Positions 50,961-61,046 are shown, counted from the first letter of the stretch. The stretch is 64,000 nt of DNA from CAYTLW01 sp964438735 (GCA_964438735.1 CAYTLW010000009.1:50101-114100), one strand, 5' to 3'. The notes: generated by a model from the letters alone, not told the origin. Made by a program: numbers and translations.

Positions 50961-53888
50961 TCAGTCGGCCAGCACGCCAGGCGCCGCCGGCAGCTGGAGC
51001 CCCTGGTCCACGGCCAAGTTGGCCAGGGAATTGTCCCAGAGCGCGTTGTCGGTGGCGTCGAGCGCCACCTTTCCTTCGCTGACGAGCCCGTAGCCGTTTC
51101 GTGTGATGGCGTTCGCATGGGCGGTCGCCCTGCCATTGAGCACCACCATCAAGCCGGAGCGCGGGTTGTCCGCCAACAGGCAGCGTCGTACATCGGCTTT
51201 GCCCGCGTCCCGAACTACCACCGCGTCGGCCAGCTCAACGGGCTCTCCGCCTGGCAAACTGAACGGCTGGCCGGCGCTGTCGCGCACCACGGAGTCGATG
51301 AGTTCCAGCGTGCCGTCGGTTCGCACCATCGCGCTGCTGCCTCGGTTCCGGACCAGGGAGCAGGCAGCGCAGTGAATCTTGCCACCGGCCTCGGCCTGCA
51401 TTCCAAGCCCCCACTTCTTGCCGTTGAGTTCGGCCAGCGTGTGGTCTACCACCAGGCCGGTGGCCAGCAGGGCGCTGCCGGCGTGAGCCACGAGGATGTT
51501 GTGGGAGATCATCCGCGTCGATCGGCCGCCAGCGAGCGTCACCCGGCCCCCGAACAGAATGGTGATGCCGTGCGATCGGACTTCGGTGGTGCTGCTGCCG
51601 TCCAGGAACAGGCTCTCGAGCAGTACAGGCTGGCCGTACTCCAGCAACAGGCCGGCGGCCTCGACTACGGCGGAATAGTGGACTTGCAGGCCGGCATAAC
51701 GACTCAACGAGATGCGCGCGTCGCGCAAGTTCAGTCGTCCCGCGTTGCCGACCCAGATGCCGGCGGGCCGAATGACCTCTACGTTGATGTGTTGGCTGCT
51801 GCGAGTGTCGTCGACCAGCAAACCGTCGGCTACCACGCTCGCCTTCTTGCCGTCGATCGCCAGGCCAAACACCGTGTTGGAAGACAGGCGTGTTGATCGA
51901 ATCTGTGCCGTGGCACCTCCACTGATATAGATTCCGGCGATGCCATCCGCGCTGCCTTTCGCATCATCACAGTCGACAATCAGCGTGTCGGCGACCGTGG
52001 CTTCGGTCCCTTCGTGTCCTGCCCAGACGCCACTGCCGTGGATGTGGATGACCTTGCTGGCGAGCACCTCAATGCGGCCTCTGGCATAGGCCAGGATGGC
52101 ACCCGGGGCGCCTTTGGAGGTGAGAACTTCGCTGACCAGGACGCCGCCAACACGCGCCACGGTGCCGGTATTTGCAGCAGCGATTGCGCCACCCTTGAGC
52201 GAATTCAAGCGGCCGCCGGAGAACGTCAATCTGCTGCCGTCGAGCGCGACGACAGCGATGGTCTTCCAGCCGCCATCGGACTCCGCGCCGCCCGTCAACG
52301 CGAGACCGGCGACCGCCGCGGAGCTCTTGGCCCCGTGGACAAGCAGCCCGCCTCGGGCATTGCGCGCTAGGCGAGCGCCTCGCAGCCGAAGACGAGCGCC
52401 GCCGAGAGCGACGATCGCGTCACCGCTGTTGACGCTGTTGGCTGACATCTGCACTCGTTCCACAACCACCTCGTTGCCATCGATCGTGCTATCCGGGTCT
52501 TCAAGTGTGATGCCGCGCAGGGTGCATCGCGAAATGTGCACTCGCCGCAGAACCGCACTTGCGCCCTGCCAGGCGGCGAACCCCATGCCCGAAGACGCTG
52601 CGTTGACGTGGGCGCGGACGCCAACGATGACGGTGTCTTCCAAGGTCAGACTGGCCTGCGCACCGAGCACCTCCGCGCCTCGATACCAGGGGCGATCGAT
52701 GTACAGTCGCTTGCCGAGCACAGGCAGTTGCCCATTCACCACCAATCCGGGCCCATCACCGGTCAAGCGCAGGCTCTCCAGGCGGGCCGGAGCGGGACCG
52801 CCAGCACCGTTCACGGTCACGACGGGCTTGCCAGGCTTGGCGACCAGGGTGACGGTGCCCGGGCAGCGGCCTACGAGTTGGACCGGTTTGGTCAAGGTCA
52901 CCGACGCCTCGTAAACGCCATCAGCCAGGGCCAGGGTGCCGCCCGAGGGGAGCGTCTTCAGGGCCGCAGCCAGGCTGTTGTAGGGCGTTGCCTTGGTACC
53001 GTCGCCCCCGGGTGGCGCAGTCGGGTCGACGTATTGGGTTCCGGCGCCGGTGAGTCCACCCCACTTGCCGGGTGGGCAGGCCGTGATGTCCGGCACGCAG
53101 ACGGGCGTTCCCGGCTCCGAGTCCTCGTGCGCGAGATCGGCTACAAATGCTGGCGGACAGGTCCACGAGACGCCCGCGAGGGCGCACTGGCCAGGCTTTC
53201 CGGTGGCCGCCCAATGACCGGAGAGACAACCGACGTCGTCACCGCCAGCGACACATCGACGCGGCAATTGCATACAGTCGGGGGCGCCGAATTCGCACGG
53301 CTGGCCGGCGCCATCTCGCAGGTCCCAACACCAAGTCGGCGTCACCAACGCTGGCAAGGGCGCGATGGGCGGCAACCCGTGCTCGGCTGGCTCGTCGCCC
53401 TTGAGGGGACCTGACAGAAAGGGGCCGCTACCCGCCTGGACGCAGGGCTGATCAGCGCCATGTTTGGGCCACCATCCCGCCCGGCAGCCCCCTCCAGCCA
53501 ACAACTCATCAGCTGAGCACTCCCGGCCGCGCAAGCGACAGTCATCCCCCTCTGGCTCGCAGGCTCCGCCGGCCGAATCGACCCAATCGCTGCACCACTT
53601 CGGCTGACAGGCGTCAGGATCCGAGTACAGATCCGCGGCGCAGGACGGCGGCCCAATCGGCTTGCAAGCGTCTGCATCGAAGAAGTACGCCGTGCCCACG
53701 GGACAGCATCCGCCATCGGCCTGCAGGCGGAGGTCGCGGCAGTCCGCTGTGTCCACCGTGGAGATGTCCGGCGCAGCGGACTTGCCCACCGGGCCTTCCT
53801 CCTCGGTGCAACATGTGATCGCGACGCTCAAAACCAGACAAGACAGCAACCAGCCGTCTGCTCGAATCCGACATGCCGCAGGGACCAT
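50961..53888 (-). CDS. Secreted right-handed beta-helix protein with a Cys-rich N-terminus
   Basis: 975 residues. A signal peptide (WLLSCLVLSVAITCC) is followed by ~240 residues rich in cysteines (ADCRDLRLQADGGCC, WCSDWVDSAGGACEPEGDDC). From about residue 290 come parallel beta-helix coils: TQYVDPTAPPGGDGTKATP then YNSLAAALKTLPSGGTLALA, then some 25 coils of the type G-x-x-V/L-x(3)-S/N (IDGNEVVVERVQMSANSV, GIAGIYISGGATAQIRSTRL). This is the pectate-lyase-like fold. Such proteins bind or cleave polysaccharides, or act as adhesins; no catalytic triad could be placed. A lipidated Cys is possible but TCC is a weak lipobox. Confidence 0.75.
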   Translation of the reverse strand: MVPAACRIRADGWLLSCLVLSVAITCCTEEEGPVGKSAAPDISTVDTADCRDLRLQADGGCCPVGTAYFFDADACKPIGPPSCAADLYSDPDACQPKWCSDWVDSAGGACEPEGDDCRLRGRECSADELLAGGGCRAGWWPKHGADQPCVQAGSGPFLSGPLKGDEPAEHGLPPIAPLPALVTPTWCWDLRDGAGQPCEFGAPDCMQLPRRCVAGGDDVGCLSGHWAATGKPGQCALAGVSWTCPPAFVADLAHEDSEPGTPVCVPDITACPPGKWGGLTGAGTQYVDPTAPPGGDGTKATPYNSLAAALKTLPSGGTLALADGVYEASVTLTKPVQLVGRCPGTVTLVAKPGKPVVTVNGAGGPAPARLESLRLTGDGPGLVVNGQLPVLGKRLYIDRPWYRGAEVLGAQASLTLEDTVIVGVRAHVNAASSGMGFAAWQGASAVLRRVHISRCTLRGITLEDPDSTIDGNEVVVERVQMSANSVNSGDAIVALGGARLRLRGARLARNARGGLLVHGAKSSAAVAGLALTGGAESDGGWKTIAVVALDGSRLTFSGGRLNSLKGGAIAAANTGTVARVGGVLVSEVLTSKGAPGAILAYARGRIEVLASKVIHIHGSGVWAGHEGTEATVADTLIVDCDDAKGSADGIAGIYISGGATAQIRSTRLSSNTVFGLAIDGKKASVVADGLLVDDTRSSQHINVEVIRPAGIWVGNAGRLNLRDARISLSRYAGLQVHYSAVVEAAGLLLEYGQPVLLESLFLDGSSTTEVRSHGITILFGGRVTLAGGRSTRMISHNILVAHAGSALLATGLVVDHTLAELNGKKWGLGMQAEAGGKIHCAACSLVRNRGSSAMVRTDGTLELIDSVVRDSAGQPFSLPGGEPVELADAVVVRDAGKADVRRCLLADNPRSGLMVVLNGRATAHANAITRNGYGLVSEGKVALDATDNALWDNSLANLAVDQGLQLPAAPGVLAD

Positions 53889-53894
53889 GGAGGC

Positions 53895-53903
53895 AGTCTA
53901 GCA
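53895..53903 (-). promoter_or_regulatory. Extended -10 box directly before the beta-helix gene
   Basis: On the minus strand TGCTAGACT (TG, one base, TAGACT) lies 6 bases before ATG 53888, so transcription would begin at or next to the start codon. No -35 match is seen. The 145-base divergent region also has TGGACA-N17-CAATCT (53936-53964) on the plus strand, a weak promoter candidate for the gene at 54034. Confidence 0.35.
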
Positions 53904-54033
53904 TCCCAGCCACGGCCGGGGCATGCCGTACGAACTGGACAATCCAAATCGCGCAGGTCAATCTTACGGTCGATCCGCAGCCGCTCTCAAGTCGAGACAA
54001 TCACGAGGCGGCCGCCAGCTTCGAGGGGAACCC

Positions 54034-54768
54034 ATGATCAGAAACACCATGCTGGCGCTGTTGTGCGTCGTCGTCACCAGCACCGCCTGCACATCCGTCA
54101 ACGAACAACTCAACGGCCAGATCAAGAAGCAGGCCGACAGCGCCGTGGGCCAGCGCAGCGCCCAGGGCGCCCTGCCCTACCGCTTCCAGGCCTGGCAGGT
54201 CGGCCAGTGGGCCAAGATCGCCATCCGCAACGAGGAGGTCTGGCAGCTGCAGAAGGTGTCCATCGTCGGCAAAGAAGGCGACGCGTTCTGGCTGGAGGTA
54301 GAGACCACCGATCCGACCCGCGAGCAGAACCCGGCCATTATCAAGATGCAGGTCAGCGGCTACAGCCCGGCAGATCCGGCGAGCGTCAAGAGCCTGAAGA
54401 TCGGCAAGGTGGTGCTGCAGAACCCAGGCCAGAAGCCCATGATGGCGCCGCCCTTCATTGGACCGCTGACCAGCGGTTGGGTGTTGAGCACCTTCGAGAT
54501 CGACGTCAGCAAGGCGGTCAAATCCTCGGTCAAGGTACCCGCCGGCACGTTCAACAGCGCCGCCAAACTGCGCGTGGAGACGAAATGGGGTCCCATCGAG
54601 GTGGAGAGCGACACCTGGCTGCATAGCGCGGTGCCCATCTGGGGCATCGTCAAGTCGGTCTCCACCGACGGCGACCACGAGCAGCGCCTGCTGGACTTCG
54701 ACCAGAGCGGCGCCGAGAGCGCCATCAAGGGCGAGGTCATGGGCGGCCGCAGCCCGCTGGGCTTCTGA
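54034..54768 (+). CDS. Lipoprotein of unknown function
   Basis: 244 residues from ATG 54034 (GGGG upstream). Signal MLALLCVVVTSTAC with Cys19 as the likely lipidated residue. The mature part is beta-rich: QVGQWAKIAIRNEEVWQLQKVSIVG, FWLEVETTD, then a Pro-rich loop, VKVPAGTFNSAAKLRVETKWGP and an exposed C-terminus. The mix resembles small periplasmic lipid- or metabolite-sensing lipoproteins but I recognise no family. It stands between divergent and downstream genes and is probably a single-gene unit. Confidence 0.65.
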   Translation: MIRNTMLALLCVVVTSTACTSVNEQLNGQIKKQADSAVGQRSAQGALPYRFQAWQVGQWAKIAIRNEEVWQLQKVSIVGKEGDAFWLEVETTDPTREQNPAIIKMQVSGYSPADPASVKSLKIGKVVLQNPGQKPMMAPPFIGPLTSGWVLSTFEIDVSKAVKSSVKVPAGTFNSAAKLRVETKWGPIEVESDTWLHSAVPIWGIVKSVSTDGDHEQRLLDFDQSGAESAIKGEVMGGRSPLGF

Positions 54769-54908
54769 ACCCGCACTTCGCGGCGCCCGCAGGCCGACCA
54801 CGACCTGCCCTTACAAAACCGCCAATTGCGCGCGCGGCCATTGAAGGGGCCCGCGCCCTTGGGCATTGTTATTACAACGACAAGGCTCGAAGGGGCGAAA
54901 GGACGTCG

Positions 54909-54929
54909 AGCGAGCCGAACCGGCTCGCT
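54909..54929 (+). promoter_or_regulatory. Leader hairpin before the CBS gene
   Basis: A perfect 9-bp stem AGCGAGCCG/CGGCTCGCT with an AAC loop sits 25 bases before ATG 54955, ahead of the GGAGG ribosome-binding site. The 186-base gap upstream also has an AT-richer stretch (TTGTTATTAC, 54867-54875) that may be part of the promoter. A role in translation control is inferred. Confidence 0.35.
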
Positions 54930-54954
54930 TCGGGCCTTTGCCAGCGGAGGCATC

Positions 54955-55395
54955 ATGAATCGCGTGCAATCCATCCTGACGCGCAAGGGAAGCGCGCTGC
55001 TCTCCACCGACAGCGACAAGCTGGTCATCAACGCCGTGCGCAAGATGGCAGAGGCCGGCTGCGGTTCGATCCTGGTCGTCGATGAGGGCAAGCTGGTCGG
55101 CATCTTCACCGAACGCGACTACCTGCGGCGCATAGCGCTGGAGGGACGCCGTTCCACCGAGACGAAGATCGCCGACGTCATGACCAGCGACCTGATCGTC
55201 GTCGGCCCCGACGAGACGGTGGAGCAGTGCATGGCCATCATGACCGAGCGCCGCATCCGCCACCTGCCCGTGATGAGCGGAGAGCAGGTCGCCGGCGTGG
55301 TCTCCATCGGTGACCTGGTGCGCCAGATCAGTCGGCAGCAGGCCGAGCAGATCCGCCACCTCACCGACTACGTCTCTGGCGGCTACCCGAGGTAG
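54955..55395 (+). CDS. CBS-domain pair protein
   Basis: 146 residues; GGAGG 4 bases before ATG. Two CBS motifs fill the chain: VINAVRKMAEAGCGSILVVD ... LVGIFTERDYLRRIA (first) and VGPDETVEQCMAIMTERRIR ... VAGVVSIGDLVRQI (second). CBS pairs bind AMP, ATP, SAM or similar and regulate a partner protein, or act alone. The linker KIADVMTSDLIVV is typical of stand-alone inosine-dehydrogenase-related proteins. The gene lies 70 bases before the acyl-CoA dehydrogenase cluster, on the same strand. Confidence 0.9.
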   Translation: MNRVQSILTRKGSALLSTDSDKLVINAVRKMAEAGCGSILVVDEGKLVGIFTERDYLRRIALEGRRSTETKIADVMTSDLIVVGPDETVEQCMAIMTERRIRHLPVMSGEQVAGVVSIGDLVRQISRQQAEQIRHLTDYVSGGYPR

Positions 55396-55465
55396 AAGGC
55401 CACCCTTCAAATCCAATCCGTCCGTCGTATACTCCGCGCGCCTCGAACCCCGCGGAGGATCCCAG

Positions 55466-56629
55466 ATGGACTTCTCGTTGACCGAAACCCAGCAGATGGT
55501 GCTCGACGCCGCGCGCAGCTTCGCCGACGGCGAGCTGTTGCCCAACGCAGCAGAGACGGACAAGACCGGCCAGTATCCGGCCGCCGCGGTCAAGCAGTTG
55601 GCCGAACTCGGCTTCCTCGGCATGGCCGTGGACGAGCGCTGGGGTGGCGCCGGACTGGACAACCTCAGCTACGCCATCGCCATGGAAGAGATCAGCCGTG
55701 GCTGCGCCTCCACCGGCGTGATCATGAGCGTGAACAACTCGCTCGTCTGCGATCCGCTCAAGTTGTTTGGCAACGATGAGCAGAAGAAGCGCTGGCTGAA
55801 GCCGCTGGCCCAGGGTCGGCAGCTGGGCTGTTTCGCCCTGTCCGAACCCGGCTCTGGATCGGACGCCGCCGGGATGCGCTGCACGGCCATCCGCGACGGC
55901 GATCACTACCTGCTCAACGGGACCAAAAACTGGATCACCAACGGCAAGGAGGCCGAGATCGCCATCGTGATCGCCCACCACGATCCCAGCGAGCGCCATC
56001 GCGGCATCTCTGCGTTCGTGGTCGATCGCAACGAGACGCCCTACGGCATCGGCAAGGTCGAGGACAAGCTGGGCATCAAGGGCTCGTCCACCACGTCGCT
56101 GGTGTTCGAGGACCTCAAGCTGCCCGTCGCCAATCGGCTCGGCAAAGAGGGACAAGGCTTCAAGGTGGCCATGAGCACCCTCGACGGCGGCCGCATCGGC
56201 ATCGCCTCGCAGGCCCTGGGCATCGCGCGGATCGCCTTCGAAGAGGCCTTGCAATACTCGCGTGAGCGGCAGGCCTTCGGCAAATACATCGGCGATTTCG
56301 GCGCCATCCGGGAGATGCTCGCCGACATGGCGACCGAGATCGAGGCCGCGCGTTTGCTGATCTGGCGCGCGGCGGTGAGCAAGGACGCCGGCGAGCGCTA
56401 CGGCAAATTGTCGGCCATGGCCAAGCTCTACGCCTCGGAGATGTCGGCGCGAGTGACCCACAAGGCGCTCCAGATCCACGGCGGCTACGGCTACGTCAAG
56501 GAGTACAACGCCGAGCGCCACTGCCGGGATGCGCGCATCACCGAGATCTACGAAGGCACCAGCGAGATCCAACGCCTGGTCATCGCCCGCGAGGTCCAGC
56601 AGGAGTACGCCAAGGCGATGGGAGCTTGA
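55466..56629 (+). CDS. Acyl-CoA dehydrogenase (short-chain / butyryl-CoA type)
   Basis: 387 residues from ATG 55466 with GGAGG 7 bases upstream. Visible: an N-terminal helix bundle (MDFSLTETQQMVLDAARSFA), the flavin motif FALSEPGSGSDAAGM, KNWITNG, and the C-terminal catalytic base Glu363 in IYEGTSEIQRLVI. The Glu position is that of short-chain and butyryl-CoA dehydrogenases. It oxidises acyl-CoA and passes electrons to ETF. The last two codons and the TGA come from the left end of the 165-bp element, which begins inside the gene at 56621. Confidence 0.93.
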   Translation: MDFSLTETQQMVLDAARSFADGELLPNAAETDKTGQYPAAAVKQLAELGFLGMAVDERWGGAGLDNLSYAIAMEEISRGCASTGVIMSVNNSLVCDPLKLFGNDEQKKRWLKPLAQGRQLGCFALSEPGSGSDAAGMRCTAIRDGDHYLLNGTKNWITNGKEAEIAIVIAHHDPSERHRGISAFVVDRNETPYGIGKVEDKLGIKGSSTTSLVFEDLKLPVANRLGKEGQGFKVAMSTLDGGRIGIASQALGIARIAFEEALQYSRERQAFGKYIGDFGAIREMLADMATEIEAARLLIWRAAVSKDAGERYGKLSAMAKLYASEMSARVTHKALQIHGGYGYVKEYNAERHCRDARITEIYEGTSEIQRLVIAREVQQEYAKAMGA

Positions 56630-56785
56630 TTCACGACGGAGGACTGGTCGATGAGCGTCGAGGTGCAAGGGTTGTGCGTTCTGCAAGCCGCAGGACTGGC
56701 CGTAGTCAATTCAAGGTCTAGCGGAACGCGCAGGCCGCCGCCAGATCGGCGTTCAGCGGCCGGACCGGAGCGTGAATCAAGCTCC
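56621..56785 (+). repeat. 165-bp inverted-repeat element, copy B
   Basis: Perfect 15-bp inverted repeats bound the element: GGAGCTTGATTCACG (56621-56635) and CGTGAATCAAGCTCC (56771-56785). It aligns without gaps to 23573-23737. The 42-base identical run is at 56678-56719. The inner hairpin (CGCC/GGCG, loop AGATC) is kept, and an outer GGCCGC/GCGGCC stem (56733-56738 with 56756-56761) is added. It supplies the stop codon of the upstream dehydrogenase and ends 14 bases before the start of the next dehydrogenase. Clear target duplication is absent here. Confidence 0.85.
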
Positions 56786-56799
56786 AAAGGGGGCGGCCG

Positions 56800-56803
<4 letters not shown>
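56651..56803 (+). CDS. Small conserved reading frame inside element copy B (50 residues)
   Basis: ATG 56651 has the same ACGGAGG-N8 ribosome-binding site as copy A. The peptide shares VEVQG, CVLQAAGLAVVNSRS and PPPDRR with copy A, but the TAG that ends copy A is GAG here, so the frame runs on to TGA 56801-56803. That stop overlaps ATG 56800 of the next gene by four bases (ATGA), the classic coupling arrangement. Differences from copy A include four silent third-position changes but also several amino-acid changes, so selection on the peptide is suggested and not proven. Confidence 0.45.
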
Positions 56804-57950
<1,147 letters not shown>

Positions 57951-57954
<4 letters not shown>

Positions 57955-58397
57955 GCGGCAACCCAGCCGGCACGAGCCGGCCCCGCATCCTGGTCGGCAA
58001 GGTGGGCCTGGACGGCCATGATCGCGGCGCCAAGGTGGTCGCCCGGGCGTTGCGTGACGCTGGCATGGAGGTCATCTACACCGGCCTGCACCAGACGCCA
58101 GAGATGGTCGCGCTCGCGGCCATTCAAGAAGATGTCGACGCCGTAGGGTTGTCGATTCTGTCCGGCGCGCACAATCACCTGGTGCCCCTGGTGATCGAGC
58201 AACTGCGCCAGCGCGGCGCCGGCGATGTGGGCGTGTTCGTCGGCGGCATCATCCCGGACGACGACATCGCCGCCCTGCGCGCAGCGGGCGTGGTCGAGGT
58301 GTTCACGCCCGGGGCCAGCCTGGCGCACATCATCGATGCGGTCGGCAAGCTCGCGGCGGCCCGACAATCGGGCGCCAACGACAGCAGCGGAGGGTAA
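57951..58397 (+). CDS. B12-binding subunit of a methylmalonyl-CoA mutase-type enzyme
   Basis: 148 residues, a single cobalamin-binding domain. The DxHxxG motif is seen as Asp21-Gly-His23-Asp-Arg-Gly26 (GKVGLDGHDRGAKVV), followed by YTGLHQTPE, LSILSGAH and FVGGIIPDDD. Such separate small subunits pair with a large TIM-barrel subunit to isomerise methylmalonyl-CoA, isobutyryl-CoA or similar; the large subunit is not in the window. Coupling to acyl-CoA dehydrogenases fits odd- or branched-chain acyl-CoA oxidation. Confidence 0.9.
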
Positions 58398-58398
58398 C

Positions 58399-59508
58399 GT
58401 GGACTTCAGCCTCGACGAGACGACCACGATGATCCGCGACGCCGTGCGCAGCTTCGTGGACGGACAGGTGCGCGAAGCAGCGATGCACTGGAATGAATCC
58501 GGCGCCCTGCCGCTGGATGAACTACGTCAACTGGGCGAGCTGGGCCTGCTCGGCATCGCCGTGCCCGAAGCTCAGGGCGGCGCCGGCCTCGATGCCGCGA
58601 CCCTGGTGATCGCGCTGGAGGAGCTGGCGGCGGGCGATGGCGGTCTGGCGGGAATGGTCGCCAGCCACAACGCCGGCGCCCTGGCCTGCCTGCTGGCGGC
58701 GGGCGCGGACAAACAGCTGGTGGCCCCCCTGGCCAGCGGCGCCAGGCTTGGCTGCCTCGCGGTCGGCGACGACGCATCTCAACTGGATGTCAGCAGCCCG
58801 CGCACCGTCGCAACCGTCGGTCCGGACGGCGCCTGGAAGATCTCGGGGCACAAGCCGCTGGTCCTGATGGGTGGCGTGGCCGACCTGGCGGTGGTCTCGG
58901 CGACCGAAGAAGCGACCGGTAAGGCCCAGCTATTCGCCCTCGATCTCGACACGAGCGGGGTGGAGCGCTCGCTGCTGCCGGCGCGCCTCGGTCTGCGCAC
59001 TTGCGACGCGGCAGGCCTGCACCTGATCGACGTGCTCGTGCCGTCGAATCGACACCTGGGACCGGCTGACGAGGTGGTGGACAAGACGACCGCCTGGCGT
59101 CGACTGGCCGGCGCCGCGGTCGCCATCGGGGTTGGCCGAAGCGCTCTCCAAGGTGGCGTTCGATACACCATGGATCGGTCACAATTCGGCAAGAAGATCG
59201 CTCGATACCAGCCGATCCAGTGGCAGACCACCGACGCCGCCGTCGACCTGGAGACCGCGCGCCTGCTGACGTTGCGTGCGGCGTGGCTGGCCGACCAGGG
59301 CAAGACGTTCGGCCGTGCGGCCTCCATGGCCGCCCTGCGCGCCATGGTGGCCTGCGAGGGGATCACAGACCGGGCCCTGCAAATGCACGGCGGTTATGGC
59401 TACACGATCGACTTTGCCGCCGAACGCTGCTACCGCGACGCCCACGCCCTGCGATTGCTCTGCGACTCGGTCGAGCGCAATCGAATCGTGGTGGCCACGG
59501 CCGCTTGA
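58399..59508 (+). CDS. Divergent acyl-CoA dehydrogenase family protein lacking the catalytic glutamate
   Basis: 369 residues from GTG 58399 with GGAGGG upstream. The family fold is clear: N-terminal VDFSLDETTTMIRDAVRSFV, a central beta part, and the C-terminal helices (ALQMHGGYGYTIDFAAERCYRDAH). But where the two upstream dehydrogenases have YEGTSEIQRLVI, this one has LCDSVERNRIVV, putting Cys355 in place of the catalytic Glu. The flavin motif SEPGSGSD is also replaced by VGDDASQLD. It may use another base, act on a different chemistry, or be a non-catalytic partner. Confidence 0.82.
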   Translation: MDFSLDETTTMIRDAVRSFVDGQVREAAMHWNESGALPLDELRQLGELGLLGIAVPEAQGGAGLDAATLVIALEELAAGDGGLAGMVASHNAGALACLLAAGADKQLVAPLASGARLGCLAVGDDASQLDVSSPRTVATVGPDGAWKISGHKPLVLMGGVADLAVVSATEEATGKAQLFALDLDTSGVERSLLPARLGLRTCDAAGLHLIDVLVPSNRHLGPADEVVDKTTAWRRLAGAAVAIGVGRSALQGGVRYTMDRSQFGKKIARYQPIQWQTTDAAVDLETARLLTLRAAWLADQGKTFGRAASMAALRAMVACEGITDRALQMHGGYGYTIDFAAERCYRDAHALRLLCDSVERNRIVVATAA

Positions 59509-59535
59509 GCGCCAACCTCTCTCAATCTGTGCCGT

Positions 59536-60981
59536 TCACTCTTGGGGCGGCTTGCCGGTGATCACCAGGTGTCGACGGCGCCGGGCGCCGTGATCCGGCT
59601 CGGGGTTGGTGCGCGCGAAGTGCAGGCGCAGCCGGGCGGGTGTGGTCGAGTCGAGACCGGGGCCGTCACCTCCATGATCCAGGCGGGTCTGGCCGGAATC
59701 GGCGGCGGCCTCGAGCGCCGCCAGGTCGACCGCGCGCACAGCCTGGTGACTCGACGGCTTGGGCCGTGCAGGACTCGATCCTGCTGTGGATGGCGGGGCC
59801 ACGCTCGCAGGCGGCAGTGGAAAGTCAGCGGCGTGCAGCCGGCGGGTTGGTTCGGTGGATCGCGTACTGGCAGGTGACGACCGCGCGGCGGATTGGGGAG
59901 TCTCGATGGCGTCCAGGGTCAGTTCTTCCAGCTCGGCCGCGCCATAAACCTCCGTGGATCGGCGCTCGGACTGCGGGGCTGTGGTGCGTTCCACATCGTA
60001 GATCGGCCCGGTGATGCGCGATTCGCCAGCCAGGACCTGCAGCACCGCATCCAACTCGACCCGCATGGCGGTGGCATCCGGCCAACGCGCCGCTGGTTTT
60101 TTGGCCAGCGCCTTGTCCACCAAGACCGCCAGACGAGGCAATACCCGCTCGCCGACACGCTCGAGCAACGGTGCCGGCGCCGCGTCCAGGTGTTGCAGCA
60201 ACACGCCCATCGGCGTGTCGGAGACGAAGGGTGGCCGACCGCACAGGCACTCGTAAAGCACGGCGCCCACGGCGTAGATGTCGCTGCGACTGTCCACCCG
60301 TTGGCCCTGAACCTGTTCCGGGCTCATGTACCAGGGTGTGCCCAGAGACTGCCCCGCCCGCGTCAGCCGCGAACCGGGCTCCTGCACCAGGCCGAAGTCG
60401 AGCACCTTCGGCGTCCAATCGCCGCCGCGATTGCGCGCCATGAAGATGTTGCCCGGCTTCAAATCCCGGTGCACCAGACCCAGGCCGTGGGCCTCTTCCA
60501 GGCTGCGCAAGATGCAGATGGCGATCTGCACCACATGCACCTGGTCCAGTCGCTGCCCCTGGTCCAGCATGGCCGAGAGCATCGACCGCAAGCTCTCGCC
60601 GGCAAGACGCTCCATGGCGAGGTAGAGGCGGCCGTCCGGCAATTCGCCGTGTTCGAAGACCTGCACGGTGTTGGCGTGGGCCAGCCGGGCGCAGACCTGA
60701 CCTTCGCGGCGGAAACGCGCCACCACCTCGTCGCGGTCGGCGGCCTCCGGCGGTCGGATGACCTTGATGGCGAGGCCCTCTCCAGTCTGCTCGTTGCAGG
60801 CGTCGTACACGGTGGCGAAGCCGCCGCGCCCCAGTACACCGGTGACCTTCCAGGTGCCGGCGATGAGAGCGCCGTCAGCGAGTTCGGCCGTTCGCCGTCG
60901 AATCCTGCGATACGTTGGATGGCCGTCGATGGCGCACCACAGGCTGTCAGTCGCCTTTTCGCAGGAGCAACAGATGCGCAT
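59536..60981 (-). CDS. Soluble Ser/Thr protein kinase with an N-terminal Cys-rich motif
   Basis: 481 residues. The kinase core is intact: glycine loop GRGGFATV (51-58), Lys73 in AIKVIR, catalytic HRDLKPGN (171-178), DFG (195-197), GTPWYMSPEQV. The N-terminus carries CCSCEKATDSLWC, which may be a small zinc ribbon. No membrane span is seen; the C-terminal ~170 residues are Ser/Pro/Ala-rich and disordered, ending in a basic tail. Substrates probably include FHA-domain-linked proteins. It converges with the acyl-CoA dehydrogenase cluster. Confidence 0.9.
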   Translation of the reverse strand: MRICCSCEKATDSLWCAIDGHPTYRRIRRRTAELADGALIAGTWKVTGVLGRGGFATVYDACNEQTGEGLAIKVIRPPEAADRDEVVARFRREGQVCARLAHANTVQVFEHGELPDGRLYLAMERLAGESLRSMLSAMLDQGQRLDQVHVVQIAICILRSLEEAHGLGLVHRDLKPGNIFMARNRGGDWTPKVLDFGLVQEPGSRLTRAGQSLGTPWYMSPEQVQGQRVDSRSDIYAVGAVLYECLCGRPPFVSDTPMGVLLQHLDAAPAPLLERVGERVLPRLAVLVDKALAKKPAARWPDATAMRVELDAVLQVLAGESRITGPIYDVERTTAPQSERRSTEVYGAAELEELTLDAIETPQSAARSSPASTRSTEPTRRLHAADFPLPPASVAPPSTAGSSPARPKPSSHQAVRAVDLAALEAAADSGQTRLDHGGDGPGLDSTTPARLRLHFARTNPEPDHGARRRRHLVITGKPPQE

Positions 60982-61046
60982 GGCGGTCCTCGACGGGTTC
61001 GAGGTCGATGGAAGCGAGGCCGGTGCCGGAAGTCAAGCGCCGGGAC

